Positions 1-8,767 of a DNA stretch of 64,000 nt are shown piece by piece. Numbering within the stretch: the first letter of the stretch is position 1; each line of letters begins with the position of its first letter. The notes under the pieces are model-generated. The model saw only the letters and a list, made by a program, of their open reading frames with translations. It did no database searches and was not told the origin of the DNA. This stretch comes from Pseudomonas tolaasii NCPPB 2192 (GTDB lineage Bacteria; Pseudomonadota; Gammaproteobacteria; Pseudomonadales; Pseudomonadaceae), in assembly GCF_002813445.1 (NCBI RefSeq), contig NZ_PHHD01000001.1, positions 4,526,001-4,590,000 of the forward strand, given 5' to 3'. A program made the position numbers and the translations under genes.

Positions 1-1
1 G

Positions 2-1060
2 TTGCGCAGCGAAGCCCTGACCGTGCAGCAAAGCCTGGCCGAGGCGGCGCAGAACTTGCGAATCCTCTACAGCTCCACCGACGGGCTCGATAACCGCACG
101 CCGATCATCGTGTCCGGCGCGTTGTTCCTGCCCAGGGGCACAGCACCACAGGGTGGTTGGCCTTTGATGGCGTGGGCCCATGGCACGGTGGGCAGCGCCG
201 ACCGGTGCGCACCGTCATTGAACGCACGCAGCCCGCGAGACACGCGCTACCTCAACTACTGGCTGAACCAGGGCTATGCGATTGTTGCAACCGACTATCA
301 GGGCCTTGGTACTCCCGGCTTGCACCCTTACGGGCTCACCCGGCCACTGGCGTACGGTGTGCTGGACAGCATTCGCGCCGTGAGTGACCCGCGTTTCAAT
401 CTGTCCAAACGCGTGGTGGTATTCGGCCAGTCCCAGGGCGGCCGCGCGGCATTCGCCACGGCGGTTTCGGCCAAGGCGTATGCGCCGCAGGTGAACCTTG
501 TCGGCGTGGTGGCCACGGGCACGCCCTATGCGTCGACGCGCCCGCAAGGTCAAAGCACGGAACTGGACAACGCCCGGCGCTCAGTGGTGCCGACCTTTGC
601 CTACAACCTGCTGCGTCTGAGCACCGCGAGCCTGCTCGATCCTTCTTTTGTACCGGCCGATTACCTCACTGAACAGGCACTGCCAGCCTTCAAGGCCAGC
701 CAGGAAGACTGCCTGCACGCCATCGAGCAGCGCGTGGTGGCCGACAGGCTGACCTTCAACACCAGCTTCAAACGTTCGCCCAGGGCCGCGCTGGATCAAG
801 TCAATCAGCAGTCGGCGTATCCCACGTTGAAAACCGATATTCCCGTATTTCTGGGTACCGGCGGCAAGGACCGCGACGTGTTCGTGCCGGGGCAAAAAGC
901 GCTGGTGCGCGATGCCTGCAAAGCGGGGGACAGGATCGAATGGCATTTTTACCCGGAGCTGGATCATTCCGGCACGGTCAACGGCTCTCTCGCAGATTCA
1001 ACCGGCTTTGTGCGCCGGGCGTTTGCCGGCGAAGTGATCGCGGGAAATTGTGAGCATTAA
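2..1060 (+). CDS. secretory-lipase-like alpha/beta hydrolase (5' truncated)
   Basis: The frame is open from the first bases of the window, so the true start and any signal peptide lie upstream. The visible 352 residues have the plan of an alpha/beta hydrolase of the secretory lipase type: a GWPLMAWAHGT strand and oxyanion region, the nucleophile elbow GQSQGG (near residue 144, Ser as nucleophile), an acidic segment GGKDRDVF near residue 287 and a late LDHSGTV histidine. Family knowledge suggests ester or lipid hydrolysis outside the cytoplasm. Several Cys residues (DRCAPS, EDCLHA, RDACKA, GNCEH) would fit disulfides in a secreted enzyme, but that is inference. The substrate is unknown. Confidence 0.7.
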   Translation: MRSEALTVQQSLAEAAQNLRILYSSTDGLDNRTPIIVSGALFLPRGTAPQGGWPLMAWAHGTVGSADRCAPSLNARSPRDTRYLNYWLNQGYAIVATDYQGLGTPGLHPYGLTRPLAYGVLDSIRAVSDPRFNLSKRVVVFGQSQGGRAAFATAVSAKAYAPQVNLVGVVATGTPYASTRPQGQSTELDNARRSVVPTFAYNLLRLSTASLLDPSFVPADYLTEQALPAFKASQEDCLHAIEQRVVADRLTFNTSFKRSPRAALDQVNQQSAYPTLKTDIPVFLGTGGKDRDVFVPGQKALVRDACKAGDRIEWHFYPELDHSGTVNGSLADSTGFVRRAFAGEVIAGNCEH

Positions 1061-1217
1061 TGTGCGCGACCCACGTCGTCGCGGACCAGGTTAAAACCGT
1101 TGAAAACGACAGCATTGACAGTCGGCAATTTGACGTCAAAACGCCACTAATGGCCCCTTGATAATTAATCAACTGCCCAAGAATTATTCTCGCTACAATC
1201 GCCCGCTTTGCCACCTG

Positions 1218-1246
1218 ACACGGGCTTTTCAGGCCCGTCGGTTTTG
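1218..1246 (+). terminator. small hairpin in the leader of the MHYT-GGDEF-EAL gene
   Basis: ACGGGC (1220-1225) and GCCCGT (1233-1238) form a six-pair stem followed by a short T run at 1242-1245. It may terminate transcription from the lipase-like gene or structure the 5' leader. The T run is short, so this is a weak call. Confidence 0.35.
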
Positions 1247-1255
1247 AGAAGTCCC

Positions 1256-3352
1256 ATGCTGATCGGTAGCTATTCTCCCTCGCTTGTCGTGATCTCCCTG
1301 TGTGTCGCGATACTGGCATCCTACACCGCCCTCGACCTGGCCGGCCGCATCGCGACCGCCAAAGGTCGTGCGGTCTATATGTGGATGACCGGCGGCGCAT
1401 TGGCGATGGGCGTGGGCGTGTGGTCCATGCACTTTATCGGCATGCTGGCCCTGCGGCTGCCGTTTGCCCTGGGGTTTGACCTGGGCATTACCGCGCTGTC
1501 GCTGTTGATCGCGGTGTTGTCCTGCGGCTTTGCGTTGTGGCTGGTGAACCAGCCGCGCCTGCCGGTGTGGCAACTGGGGGTTGGCGCGCTGATCATGGGC
1601 GCGGGCATCAGCAGCATGCATTACACAGGCATGGCGGCGATGCGCATGACGCCGGGCATCGACTATGACCCGACGCTGTTTGGCGCCTCGTTGTTGATCG
1701 CCGTGGTGGCCTCGGGCGCGGCGCTATGGATCGCTTTCAACCTGCGGCGCAATACCCCTTACGTGCGCCTGGCACGGGGCGGCGCGGCGGTGGTGATGGG
1801 CATTGCCATCGTCGGTATGCACTACACCGGCATGGCGGCGGCGCAGTTTGCCGATGACAGCTTTTGCGGCGCGGCGCTGACCGGCCTGAGCGGCAAGGGC
1901 CTGGACAACCTGGTGCTGGTGACCTCGCTGGCGGTGCTGGTCATTGCATTATTGACCTCGTTGCTCGACGCCCGCCTGGAAGCGCGCACCGCCGTACTGG
2001 CCGACTCCCTGACCCTGGCCAACCAGGAACTGACCCATCTGGCCCTGCACGACATGCTCACCGGCCTGCCGAATCGCACCTTGCTGGCCGACCGCATTCA
2101 ACAGGCGATTCAGGCGGTGATGGAGCAGGGCGGTTGCTTCGCCCTGATGTTTATCGACCTGGATGGTTTCAAACCGGTCAACGATGCCTTCGGGCACCAT
2201 ATGGGCGACCAATTGCTGCGCGAAGTCGGCCTGCGCCTGCGCGAGGATTTGCGCAGCCAGGACACCCTGGCGCGTATCGGCGGCGACGAATTCGTGTTGC
2301 TGGTGCAGTTGAGTCAGCCAGACGATGCCATGGGCCTGGCCGAGCGTCAGGTCGGCCTGATCAACCGGGCGTTCAAGGTGGCCGAGCATGAGCTGAAGAT
2401 TTCCGCGAGCATTGGTATCGCGATGTTTCCCGGCAACGGCAGCAACCCTCAGGACCTGCTGATGAATGCTGACGCGGCGATGTATCACGCCAAGGGCATG
2501 GGCAAGAACGGTTACAGCTTCTTTGATGTGTCGATGAACACCAATGCGCGCAAACAACTGCAACTGCTGCAGGACTTGCGCAACGCGGTGGAGCAGGGGC
2601 AACTGCGTTTGTATTACCAGCCCAAGTTCGACGCAGCCAGTGGCATTGCGGTCGGCGCCGAAGCCTTGTTGCGCTGGGAGCATCCACAACAGGGGCTGTT
2701 ATTGCCCGCGACGTTTATCGAGCTGGCGGAAAAAACCGGGCTGATCATCCCGATTGGCGAATGGGTACTCAACGAAGCCTGCCGCCAGATGGCCCTGTGG
2801 TACGCACAGGGTTATGAAGAGTGGCGCATCGCGGTGAATTTGTCGGCGTTGCAGTTCTGCCACGCGGGGTTGGTCAACAGTGTTGCGGCGGCGTTGGAGC
2901 GCCATCGGTTGCCGGCCAATAACCTGACGCTGGAGATCACCGAAACCACAGCCATGAGCGATGCCGACGCGAGCATGACGGTGCTGCAGCAGCTGTCTGA
3001 CATGGGCGTGGACCTGTCCATCGATGACTTCGGCACCGGGTATTCGAGCCTGATGTACCTCAAGCGCCTGCCGGCCAATGAGCTGAAGATTGACCGCGGG
3101 TTTGTTCGCGACCTGGAACACGACAGTGACGACGCCGCGATTGTTTCGGCGATTGTGGCCCTCGGCCAGGCGCTGGGGTTGCGCATCGTCGCCGAAGGGG
3201 TGGAAACCAATGTGCAGCAGCATTTTCTGACCCGGCTGGGATGCAATTCCCTGCAAGGCTATCTGCTGGGGCACCCGCTGCCGGCCGACGGCTTCATGGC
3301 CGACATTCAGCGCGCCGAATTCGCCGCGGTGCCTGACAAAAACCGCAGGTGA
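1256..3352 (+). CDS. MHYT-GGDEF-EAL cyclic-di-GMP enzyme (MucR-like)
   Basis: This is a 698-residue membrane protein. The N-terminal MHYT sensor domain has about seven hydrophobic helices and the repeated motifs SMHFIGM, SMHYTGM and GMHYTGM. It is followed by a GGDEF domain with an intact RIGGDEF active loop and an EAL domain with EALLRWEH and the downstream DDFGTGYSS motif. Both catalytic signatures look intact, so it could make and degrade c-di-GMP. MHYT domains are proposed to bind copper and sense diatomic gases. The architecture and length match P. aeruginosa MucR (c-di-GMP feeding alginate synthesis), but orthology is inference. The ATG at 1256 begins the first membrane helix. An upstream in-frame TTG at 1208 is less likely. 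Confidence 0.9.
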   Translation: MLIGSYSPSLVVISLCVAILASYTALDLAGRIATAKGRAVYMWMTGGALAMGVGVWSMHFIGMLALRLPFALGFDLGITALSLLIAVLSCGFALWLVNQPRLPVWQLGVGALIMGAGISSMHYTGMAAMRMTPGIDYDPTLFGASLLIAVVASGAALWIAFNLRRNTPYVRLARGGAAVVMGIAIVGMHYTGMAAAQFADDSFCGAALTGLSGKGLDNLVLVTSLAVLVIALLTSLLDARLEARTAVLADSLTLANQELTHLALHDMLTGLPNRTLLADRIQQAIQAVMEQGGCFALMFIDLDGFKPVNDAFGHHMGDQLLREVGLRLREDLRSQDTLARIGGDEFVLLVQLSQPDDAMGLAERQVGLINRAFKVAEHELKISASIGIAMFPGNGSNPQDLLMNADAAMYHAKGMGKNGYSFFDVSMNTNARKQLQLLQDLRNAVEQGQLRLYYQPKFDAASGIAVGAEALLRWEHPQQGLLLPATFIELAEKTGLIIPIGEWVLNEACRQMALWYAQGYEEWRIAVNLSALQFCHAGLVNSVAAALERHRLPANNLTLEITETTAMSDADASMTVLQQLSDMGVDLSIDDFGTGYSSLMYLKRLPANELKIDRGFVRDLEHDSDDAAIVSAIVALGQALGLRIVAEGVETNVQQHFLTRLGCNSLQGYLLGHPLPADGFMADIQRAEFAAVPDKNRR

Positions 3353-3406
3353 CGGGTATTCTTGGATCCAGCCATAAACATCAGGTTGAATCAGGAGACC
3401 GCACGC

Positions 3407-4153
3407 ATGGACAAAGTCGTCATCATCACCGGGGGCAGCCGTGGGATTGGCGCCGAAACGGCGTTGCTGGCCGCGCGTCAGGGCTATCGGATCTGCATCA
3501 ATTACCAGTCCGACGAAAACGCTGCCCACAGCGTGCTCGAGCAGGTGCGTGCGCTGGGTGCGCAGGCCATTGCAGTGCGCGCCGATGTCAGTATCGAAGA
3601 TGAAGTGATCACCCTGTTCAATCGGGTCGACGCCGAGCTGGGCCGCGTCACTGCGCTGGTTAACAATGCCGGGACGGTGGGGCACAAGTCGCGGGTGGAC
3701 GAGATGTCTGAATTCCGCATCCTGAAGATCATGAAGACCAACGTGCTGGGCCCGATCCTGTGTGCCAAGCACGCGGTGCTGCGCATGTCGCCAAGGCACG
3801 GCGGGCAGGGCGGCAGTATCGTCAATGTATCGTCGGTGGCGGCACGCCTGGGCTCGCCGGGTGAGTACGTTGACTACGCCGCCTCCAAGGGCGCGCTGGA
3901 CACCTTCACCATTGGCCTGTCGAAAGAAGTGGCGGGCGAGGGGATTCGCGTCAACGCGGTGCGCCCTGGTTACATTTTTACCGATTTCCATGCCCTGAGC
4001 GGCGACCCGGACCGGGTCAGCAAGCTGGAATCCGGCATCCCGATGGCCCGTGGCGGGCGCCCCGATGAAGTGGCGGAAGCGATTATCTGGCTATTGTCCG
4101 ACAGGGCCTCCTACACCACCGGGACGTTCCTGGATTTGGGTGGCGGGCGATGA
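3407..4153 (+). CDS. SDR-family NAD(P)-dependent oxidoreductase
   Basis: This is a 248-residue classical short-chain dehydrogenase/reductase. The cofactor motif TGGSRGIG lies at about residues 8-15, followed by NNAG, the catalytic serine strand NVSSVA, the active-site YAASK and the PGYIFTDF segment. It probably oxidises or reduces a small alcohol or ketone with NAD(P)(H). The substrate cannot be read from the sequence. The start at 3407 is preceded by AGGAGA. It follows the c-di-GMP gene by about 50 bp and converges on the next gene. Confidence 0.88.
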   Translation: MDKVVIITGGSRGIGAETALLAARQGYRICINYQSDENAAHSVLEQVRALGAQAIAVRADVSIEDEVITLFNRVDAELGRVTALVNNAGTVGHKSRVDEMSEFRILKIMKTNVLGPILCAKHAVLRMSPRHGGQGGSIVNVSSVAARLGSPGEYVDYAASKGALDTFTIGLSKEVAGEGIRVNAVRPGYIFTDFHALSGDPDRVSKLESGIPMARGGRPDEVAEAIIWLLSDRASYTTGTFLDLGGGR

Positions 4154-4163
4154 GGTGTGCTGA

Positions 4164-4619
4164 TTAACGTCCGAGGTTTGCGAGTACTTCGTAGCCTTTT
4201 TCAGCAAACGCGACCAGAAGGCGGGCTTCGGAGTTTTTTCGGGTGGAATGGCCGGCGTTGTGAAAGCCATTGATTTTGCCGTCACGGCTTTCGCTGTTGC
4301 CGACTTTGCGGTCATTCACATTGTCGATGTAGTTGAGTACGCGGGCGAGGTCGTAGGCCGCATCGGCGCGTTTTTGTGCATTGGGGTTGGCGGATGTCCA
4401 ATCGCCCACTTGTCGCTTGAGCAAATCAGTTGTCGGGTAACTGTCGCGCCGCTTCAGCAGGTTTTTCAGAGCCGGGTTGGCGTTGATGATTTGCCGGGCG
4501 TTGCGCTGGTCACCCGGCGGGCGTCCTTGTTGCGCAGTGGGTGCCTGAAGCCAGTTGTTTTCGGTGCGGTCCTCGCCTGTGAAGTAGTGGGGCGGTACGG
4601 GGAGCGGGTGAATGTGCAT
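4164..4619 (-). CDS. unrecognised 151-residue hydrophilic protein
   Basis: I do not recognise this protein. It has a short His/Pro-rich start (MHIHPLPVPPHYF), a polar middle, and a C-terminal half rich in helix formers. It contains a segment with spaced Asp/Asn/Gly (DRKVGNSESRDGKINGF) that loosely recalls a calcium-binding loop. It has no signal peptide or membrane segment. The uneven composition, the Ser/Pro/Thr/Gln-rich front end and the lack of Cys would fit a secreted effector or harpin-like protein, but this is speculation. It converges on the SDR gene with a 10-bp gap. The start at MHIH (4619) is my choice over an upstream in-frame ATG at 4670. Confidence 0.55.
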   Translation of the reverse strand: MHIHPLPVPPHYFTGEDRTENNWLQAPTAQQGRPPGDQRNARQIINANPALKNLLKRRDSYPTTDLLKRQVGDWTSANPNAQKRADAAYDLARVLNYIDNVNDRKVGNSESRDGKINGFHNAGHSTRKNSEARLLVAFAEKGYEVLANLGR

Positions 4620-4705
4620 AGGGTGTTCGACTCGATACAAGGTGCGTATGAGTGGTGCGCAGGGCACCACTGTTCCGCCCGTTATGTATCAAGAAACCGC
4701 CACGC

Positions 4706-6115
4706 CTAGAACGACCGCACAATCCGCCCCAACGTTTCCATCGCTTTCTCGGATGCCTCCGTCCACGGGCTGCCATAGTTCAGACGCATGCAGTTTCTGA
4801 AACGCCGGGTCGCCGAGAAAATCGGCCCCGGCGCGATGCTGATGCCTTGGGCCAGGGCCATCTGGAACACCTTCAACGAGTCAGTTTGCTCGGGCAACTC
4901 CAGCCACAGGAAATACCCGCCAGCGGGCTGACTGACGCGCGTTTGCGCCGGGAAGTAACGGGCAATCGCGGCCAGCATCGCGCTTTGCTGCTCTTCCAGC
5001 GCATAGCGCAATCTACGCAGGTGGCGGTCGTAACCACCGTGCTGCAGGTAGTCGGCAATCGCCGCCTGGGCCGGCATGGACGGGCACAACGAGGTCATCA
5101 GCTTCAAGCGCTCGACCTTTTGCGCGAACCGCCCGGCGGCCACCCAGCCCACGCGATAACCCGGCGCCAGGCTCTTGGCAAACGACCCGCAATGCATCAC
5201 CAGCCCCTCGGTATCAAAGGCCTTGGCCGGTTTGGGCGCTTGTTGGCCGTAATACAGTTCGGCGTAAACGTCGTCCTCGATCAGGGGCACCTGATGGCTG
5301 CGCAGCAATTCTACCAGCGCCTGTTTCTTCGCTTCCGGCAGCGTGGCCCCCATGGGGTTCTGGAAGCTGGTCATGGTCCAGCAGGCTTTGATCGGGTAGC
5401 GCTCAAGGCTTTGCGCCAGTGCGTTGAGGTCGATTCCTTCGCGCGGGTGCACGGGTATTTCCACGGCCTTGAGTTTCAGGCGCTCCAGCACTTGCAGGCA
5501 GGCATAAAACGCCGGGGCTTCGATGGCCACCAGGTCGCCGGGCTCGGTCACCGCTTGCAGGCACAGGTTCAACGCCTCGAGGGCGCCGTTGGTAATCAGC
5601 AATTCTTCCATGGGCAGCATCAGTCCGCCGACCATGTAACGCAGGGCGATTTGCCGGCGCAGTTGCGGGTTTCCCGGCGACATGTCGGTGACCACCAGGC
5701 GCGGGTCCATGTCGCGACTGGCACTGGCCAGCGAACGGGCCAGGCGCGGCAACGGAAACAGCATGGGGCTGGGGAACGCCGAGCCGAATGGCACAGTGTT
5801 GGGGTCCTTGATGGAGTCGAGGACCGAAAACACCAGCTCGCTTACGTCGACTTCCGTGGACTCATGCACCTGTTCGCTGGCCACCGGCTCTGAAAACGGA
5901 CTGGGTGCGTGGCTGTTGACGAAGTAGCCCGAGCGCGGCCTGGCGCGGATCAGGCCGCGTCGCTCCAGCAGGTAATACGCCTGGAACACGGTGGACGGGC
6001 TGACGCCATAGGTCTGGCTGGCATAGCGCACCGACGGCACGCGCTCGCCCGGCCCGAGTACGCCGGAGCGGATCAGTTCTGCAATGTCATCGGCAAATTT
6101 TTCGTAGCGTTTCAT
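4706..6115 (-). CDS. MocR-type regulator (GntR HTH fused to class I aminotransferase fold)
   Basis: This is a 469-residue protein. The N-terminal winged helix of about 70 residues (IAELIRSGVLGPGERVPSVR, then VSPSTVFQAYYLLE) is of the GntR type. A fold-type I PLP domain follows, with the PLP lysine in SFAKSLAPGYRVGW and the ITNGALEAL and SFQNPMGAT motifs. MocR proteins use PLP or its adducts as an effector to control vitamin B6, amino-acid or transport genes. The target here is unknown. The next gene upstream (ccoG) reads the same way, 146 bp off across a repeat pair. The start at MKRYEKF was chosen because it begins the HTH domain. The longer ORF to 6154 adds only a poor extension. Confidence 0.88.
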   Translation of the reverse strand: MKRYEKFADDIAELIRSGVLGPGERVPSVRYASQTYGVSPSTVFQAYYLLERRGLIRARPRSGYFVNSHAPSPFSEPVASEQVHESTEVDVSELVFSVLDSIKDPNTVPFGSAFPSPMLFPLPRLARSLASASRDMDPRLVVTDMSPGNPQLRRQIALRYMVGGLMLPMEELLITNGALEALNLCLQAVTEPGDLVAIEAPAFYACLQVLERLKLKAVEIPVHPREGIDLNALAQSLERYPIKACWTMTSFQNPMGATLPEAKKQALVELLRSHQVPLIEDDVYAELYYGQQAPKPAKAFDTEGLVMHCGSFAKSLAPGYRVGWVAAGRFAQKVERLKLMTSLCPSMPAQAAIADYLQHGGYDRHLRRLRYALEEQQSAMLAAIARYFPAQTRVSQPAGGYFLWLELPEQTDSLKVFQMALAQGISIAPGPIFSATRRFRNCMRLNYGSPWTEASEKAMETLGRIVRSF

Positions 6116-6156
6116 GGTGGCCTGATTAACGTTTTTAGAATGGACGCACAACACAC

Positions 6157-6246
6157 TGTGGGAGCTGGCTTGCCTGCGATAGCGGTGTGTCAGCTTGCGG
6201 GTTTATCAACTGGCCCACCGCTATCGCAGGCAAGCCAGCTCCCACA
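6157..6246. repeat. REPIN-like inverted repeat pair
   Basis: TGTGGGAGCTGGCTTGCCTG at the left end is matched by its reverse complement at the right end, giving a 90-bp element able to fold into a long hairpin. The same core recurs at 34027-34129, 38799-38887 and as a half element at 29211-29234. It is a dispersed intergenic repeat typical of the P. fluorescens group and here separates the MocR gene from ccoG. Confidence 0.9.
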
Positions 6247-6261
6247 GTTGAACTTCATTGG

Positions 6262-7671
6262 TCAGTGAATCATCGGTGCCACAAAACGGCTGTCGGCGGC
6301 GCTGAAGATCCAGGGTTCGTCCACGTCGGTGACCTTGAACCGCAGGGTCTGCGAGCTGCTCGCAGGTTTGTCGGCCAGCAACACCACCGACACCGGTACA
6401 TCGCTGATTTCTCCGGGCGCCAGGCTGATGGCGGTTTTGCCCTGCAACTGAAAGCCGTCGGCGTCCACCAGTGCCACGCGGTAGTCCTGGTGTTGCTGGG
6501 TTTTGTTGATGACTTTCAGGCTGTAGATGTTTTCGATCTGCCCCAGGCTGTTCTCGCGGAACAGCCCCCTGTCCTTGGTGACGTCCAGCGAAACCATCGG
6601 CCGTTCGATCAAGGCCACCACCAGCGCTGCAATCATCACCAGCAACACGGCACTGTAGCCGATCAGGCGCGGCCTGAGCAGCCGGGTTTTGCCGCCCTGC
6701 AGTTGATGTTCACTGGTGTAGCTGACCAGGCCACGGGCGTAGCCCATTTTGTCCATGATTGAATCACAGGCATCGATGCAGGCGGCGCAGCCGATGCATT
6801 CCATTTGCAGGCCGTCGCGGATGTCGATACCGGTGGGGCAGACCTGCACGCAGAGTTGGCAGTCGATGCAATCCCCCAGACCGACGTTTGCAGGGTTGAC
6901 CTCGCGCTTGCGCGGGCCACGGTGCTCGCCGCGTGCGGCGTCGTAGGAAATGGTCAGGGTGTCTTTGTCGAACATCACGCTTTGGAACCGTGCGTACGGG
7001 CACATATGCATGCACACCGCTTCACGCAGCCAGCCGGCGTTGAGGTAAGTGGCGGCGGTGAAAAACAGCACCCAGAACAGGCTGACGCCGCCCAACTGCC
7101 AGGTCAGGAGTTCAGCGGCGAGTGGGCGGATAGGCGTGAAGTAGCCGACAAAGGTCAGCCCGGTCAGCACGCTGATGCCCAGCCACAACGTGTGTTTGGC
7201 CGAGCGCCGCAGCAGTTTGTTCAGGTTCCAGGGTGCCGCGTGCAGTTTGATGCGTTGGTTGCGTTCGCCTTCCGTGACCTTTTCACACCACATGAACAGC
7301 CAGGTGAAGGCGCTTTGCGGGCAGGTGTAGCCACACCAGACACGGCCGGCGAATACGGTCATGGCGAACAAGCCGAAAGCGCAGATGATCAACAGTGCCG
7401 AGAGCAGAATGAAATCCTGGGGCCAGAAGGTGGCGCCGAAGATATGGAATTTGCTCTCGGCCAAGTCCCACAGCACGGCTTGGCGCCCGCCCCAGTTCAG
7501 CCACACGGTGCCGAAAAAAGCCAGGAACAGTACACCGGCGCCGCTGACACGCAGGGTGCGAAACAGCCCGGTGAAACTGCGGGTATGGATCAGGTGGTCG
7601 CTGCCTTTGGCCTTCATTTTCTTTGAATGAATGGGCTCAAAGGTGTCCACGGTTGGGATTCTTTCGCTCAT
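6262..7671 (-). CDS. ccoG: cytochrome oxidase accessory protein CcoG (RdxA/FixG family)
   Basis: This is a 469-residue inner-membrane iron-sulfur protein. Several N-terminal hydrophobic helices carry the motifs VWCGYTCPQ and MHMCPYARFQS. Two ferredoxin-type [4Fe-4S] motifs follow (CIDCQLCVQVCP and CIGCAACIDACD), then another helix and a C-terminal Ig-like domain. CcoG is a copper-reducing factor for assembly of cbb3 cytochrome oxidases and is usually found near ccoNOPQ, which are not in this window. The start at MSERIPT is preferred over a 24-nt longer in-frame ATG. Confidence 0.92.
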   Translation of the reverse strand: MSERIPTVDTFEPIHSKKMKAKGSDHLIHTRSFTGLFRTLRVSGAGVLFLAFFGTVWLNWGGRQAVLWDLAESKFHIFGATFWPQDFILLSALLIICAFGLFAMTVFAGRVWCGYTCPQSAFTWLFMWCEKVTEGERNQRIKLHAAPWNLNKLLRRSAKHTLWLGISVLTGLTFVGYFTPIRPLAAELLTWQLGGVSLFWVLFFTAATYLNAGWLREAVCMHMCPYARFQSVMFDKDTLTISYDAARGEHRGPRKREVNPANVGLGDCIDCQLCVQVCPTGIDIRDGLQMECIGCAACIDACDSIMDKMGYARGLVSYTSEHQLQGGKTRLLRPRLIGYSAVLLVMIAALVVALIERPMVSLDVTKDRGLFRENSLGQIENIYSLKVINKTQQHQDYRVALVDADGFQLQGKTAISLAPGEISDVPVSVVLLADKPASSSQTLRFKVTDVDEPWIFSAADSRFVAPMIH

Positions 7672-7855
7672 GGTCGTTCGCTCATCAGCCTCCATCAGGC
7701 CAATGCACTATGAGCGCCGTGCTGATCTCATAACAGACTCAGCTAGGGCTATAAAAAGCAGATCAGATAACGCCGGGGCACCCGCCTGCGACAGTGTGCT
7801 GCACCCCGCGGCAGCAGGGGCACAGCGCTAATTCAGAGCGGCTGATGCAGATCAA

Positions 7856-8095
7856 TCAAATCAGCGAACCAGGTTCTTCGGCCTTTACATGCTGGCGGCC
7901 GTCGTGGGCGCCGGCGACCGTCAGCGCGTCAGCTTCGGCTTCAGTGATGTAGATCCGTTTTGCCGCCAACTCCACGTAGGACATGGATTTGTCGAGGTCG
8001 GTCACGATATTGACCCGGGTCGCCGGCACGCTCTGTTCCTGGCCATTGTCGTCGAGCGTGAAGTAACACAGTTGGTTTTCAATACGCAGAGGCAT
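7856..8095 (-). CDS. small DUF3203-like protein
   Basis: This 79-residue acidic protein starts MPLRIENQLCYF and contains VNIVTDLDKSMSYVELAAKR. It resembles the short Pseudomonas-specific DUF3203 family, whose function is unknown. A strong AAGGAG seven bases before the ATG at 8095 supports this start over an upstream in-frame ATG at 8113. It is divergent from mgtC, and about 180 bp without other genes separate it from ccoG. Confidence 0.75.
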   Translation of the reverse strand: MPLRIENQLCYFTLDDNGQEQSVPATRVNIVTDLDKSMSYVELAAKRIYITEAEADALTVAGAHDGRQHVKAEEPGSLI

Positions 8096-8215
8096 GCCGT
8101 TCTCCTTGTTCATGGGCTATGAAGGTTAGGGGAGGGTGAGGTGCAGGGGTTCCAGGCAACTGACTGACGGTCGCTGCTGTCCATGCTTTAACCGTACTGA
8201 AAAAGGACTGTTTCC

Positions 8216-8710
8216 ATGGACGCCTGGTGGCATGAAGTCTGGCAAACCCTGCAAGCCGAGTTCGCCGACATCGGTGATGCCAAACAACTCACCCAAATCA
8301 CCGTGCGCTTGCTGATCGCGGCAACCCTGGGCGGTATTCTGGGGTTTGAGCGAGAGCACAAAGGCAAGGCTGCCGGGGTGCGTACCCATATGCTGGTGGC
8401 GTTGGGCGCAGCCTTGTTCGTGCTGGTGCCGCAGATGTCCGGCAGCCAGGCCGATGCCATGAGCCGTGTGCTGCAAGGGGTGATTGCAGGCATCGGTTTT
8501 CTGGGCGCGGGGACGATTCTCAAGGGCAAGGAGGACGAGGAGGGGCAGCACGTCAAAGGCCTGACCACCGCGGCCGGTCTGTGGATGACCGCCGCCATCG
8601 GGGTGGCGGGCATGGGGCGTGAATCGACGGCGGTGCTCAGCACCTTGCTGGCGCTGGCGGTGTTCAGCGTGATGCCGTGGATCGTAAAACGGCTGGATAA
8701 GGAGGGCTGA
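8216..8710 (+). CDS. mgtC: MgtC/SapB-family membrane protein
   Basis: This 164-residue protein has four to five hydrophobic helices and the family motifs GGILGFEREHKGKAAGVRTH and GIGFLGAGTILK. It lacks the long soluble C-terminal domain of Salmonella MgtC, so it belongs to the short form. MgtC proteins help bacteria grow at low magnesium and inside macrophages, partly by inhibiting ATP synthase. An AAGGA lies about eight bases before the ATG, and a terminator follows. Confidence 0.85.
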   Translation: MDAWWHEVWQTLQAEFADIGDAKQLTQITVRLLIAATLGGILGFEREHKGKAAGVRTHMLVALGAALFVLVPQMSGSQADAMSRVLQGVIAGIGFLGAGTILKGKEDEEGQHVKGLTTAAGLWMTAAIGVAGMGRESTAVLSTLLALAVFSVMPWIVKRLDKEG

Positions 8711-8724
8711 GCCTGCGGCCCTCT

Positions 8725-8747
8725 CGCGGGGTTATCCCGCGTTTTTC
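8725..8747 (+). terminator. rho-independent terminator after mgtC
   Basis: CGCGGG, a five-base loop and CCCGCG are followed directly by five T residues, 15 bp after the mgtC stop codon. Confidence 0.85.
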
Positions 8748-8767
8748 AGGCAATGGCTTGGCTCCGA

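Noticed and set aside
1158..1200. sigma70 promoter from TTGATA and TACAAT before the MHYT-GGDEF-EAL gene
   Set aside because: The spacing between the two hexamers is far from 17 bp.
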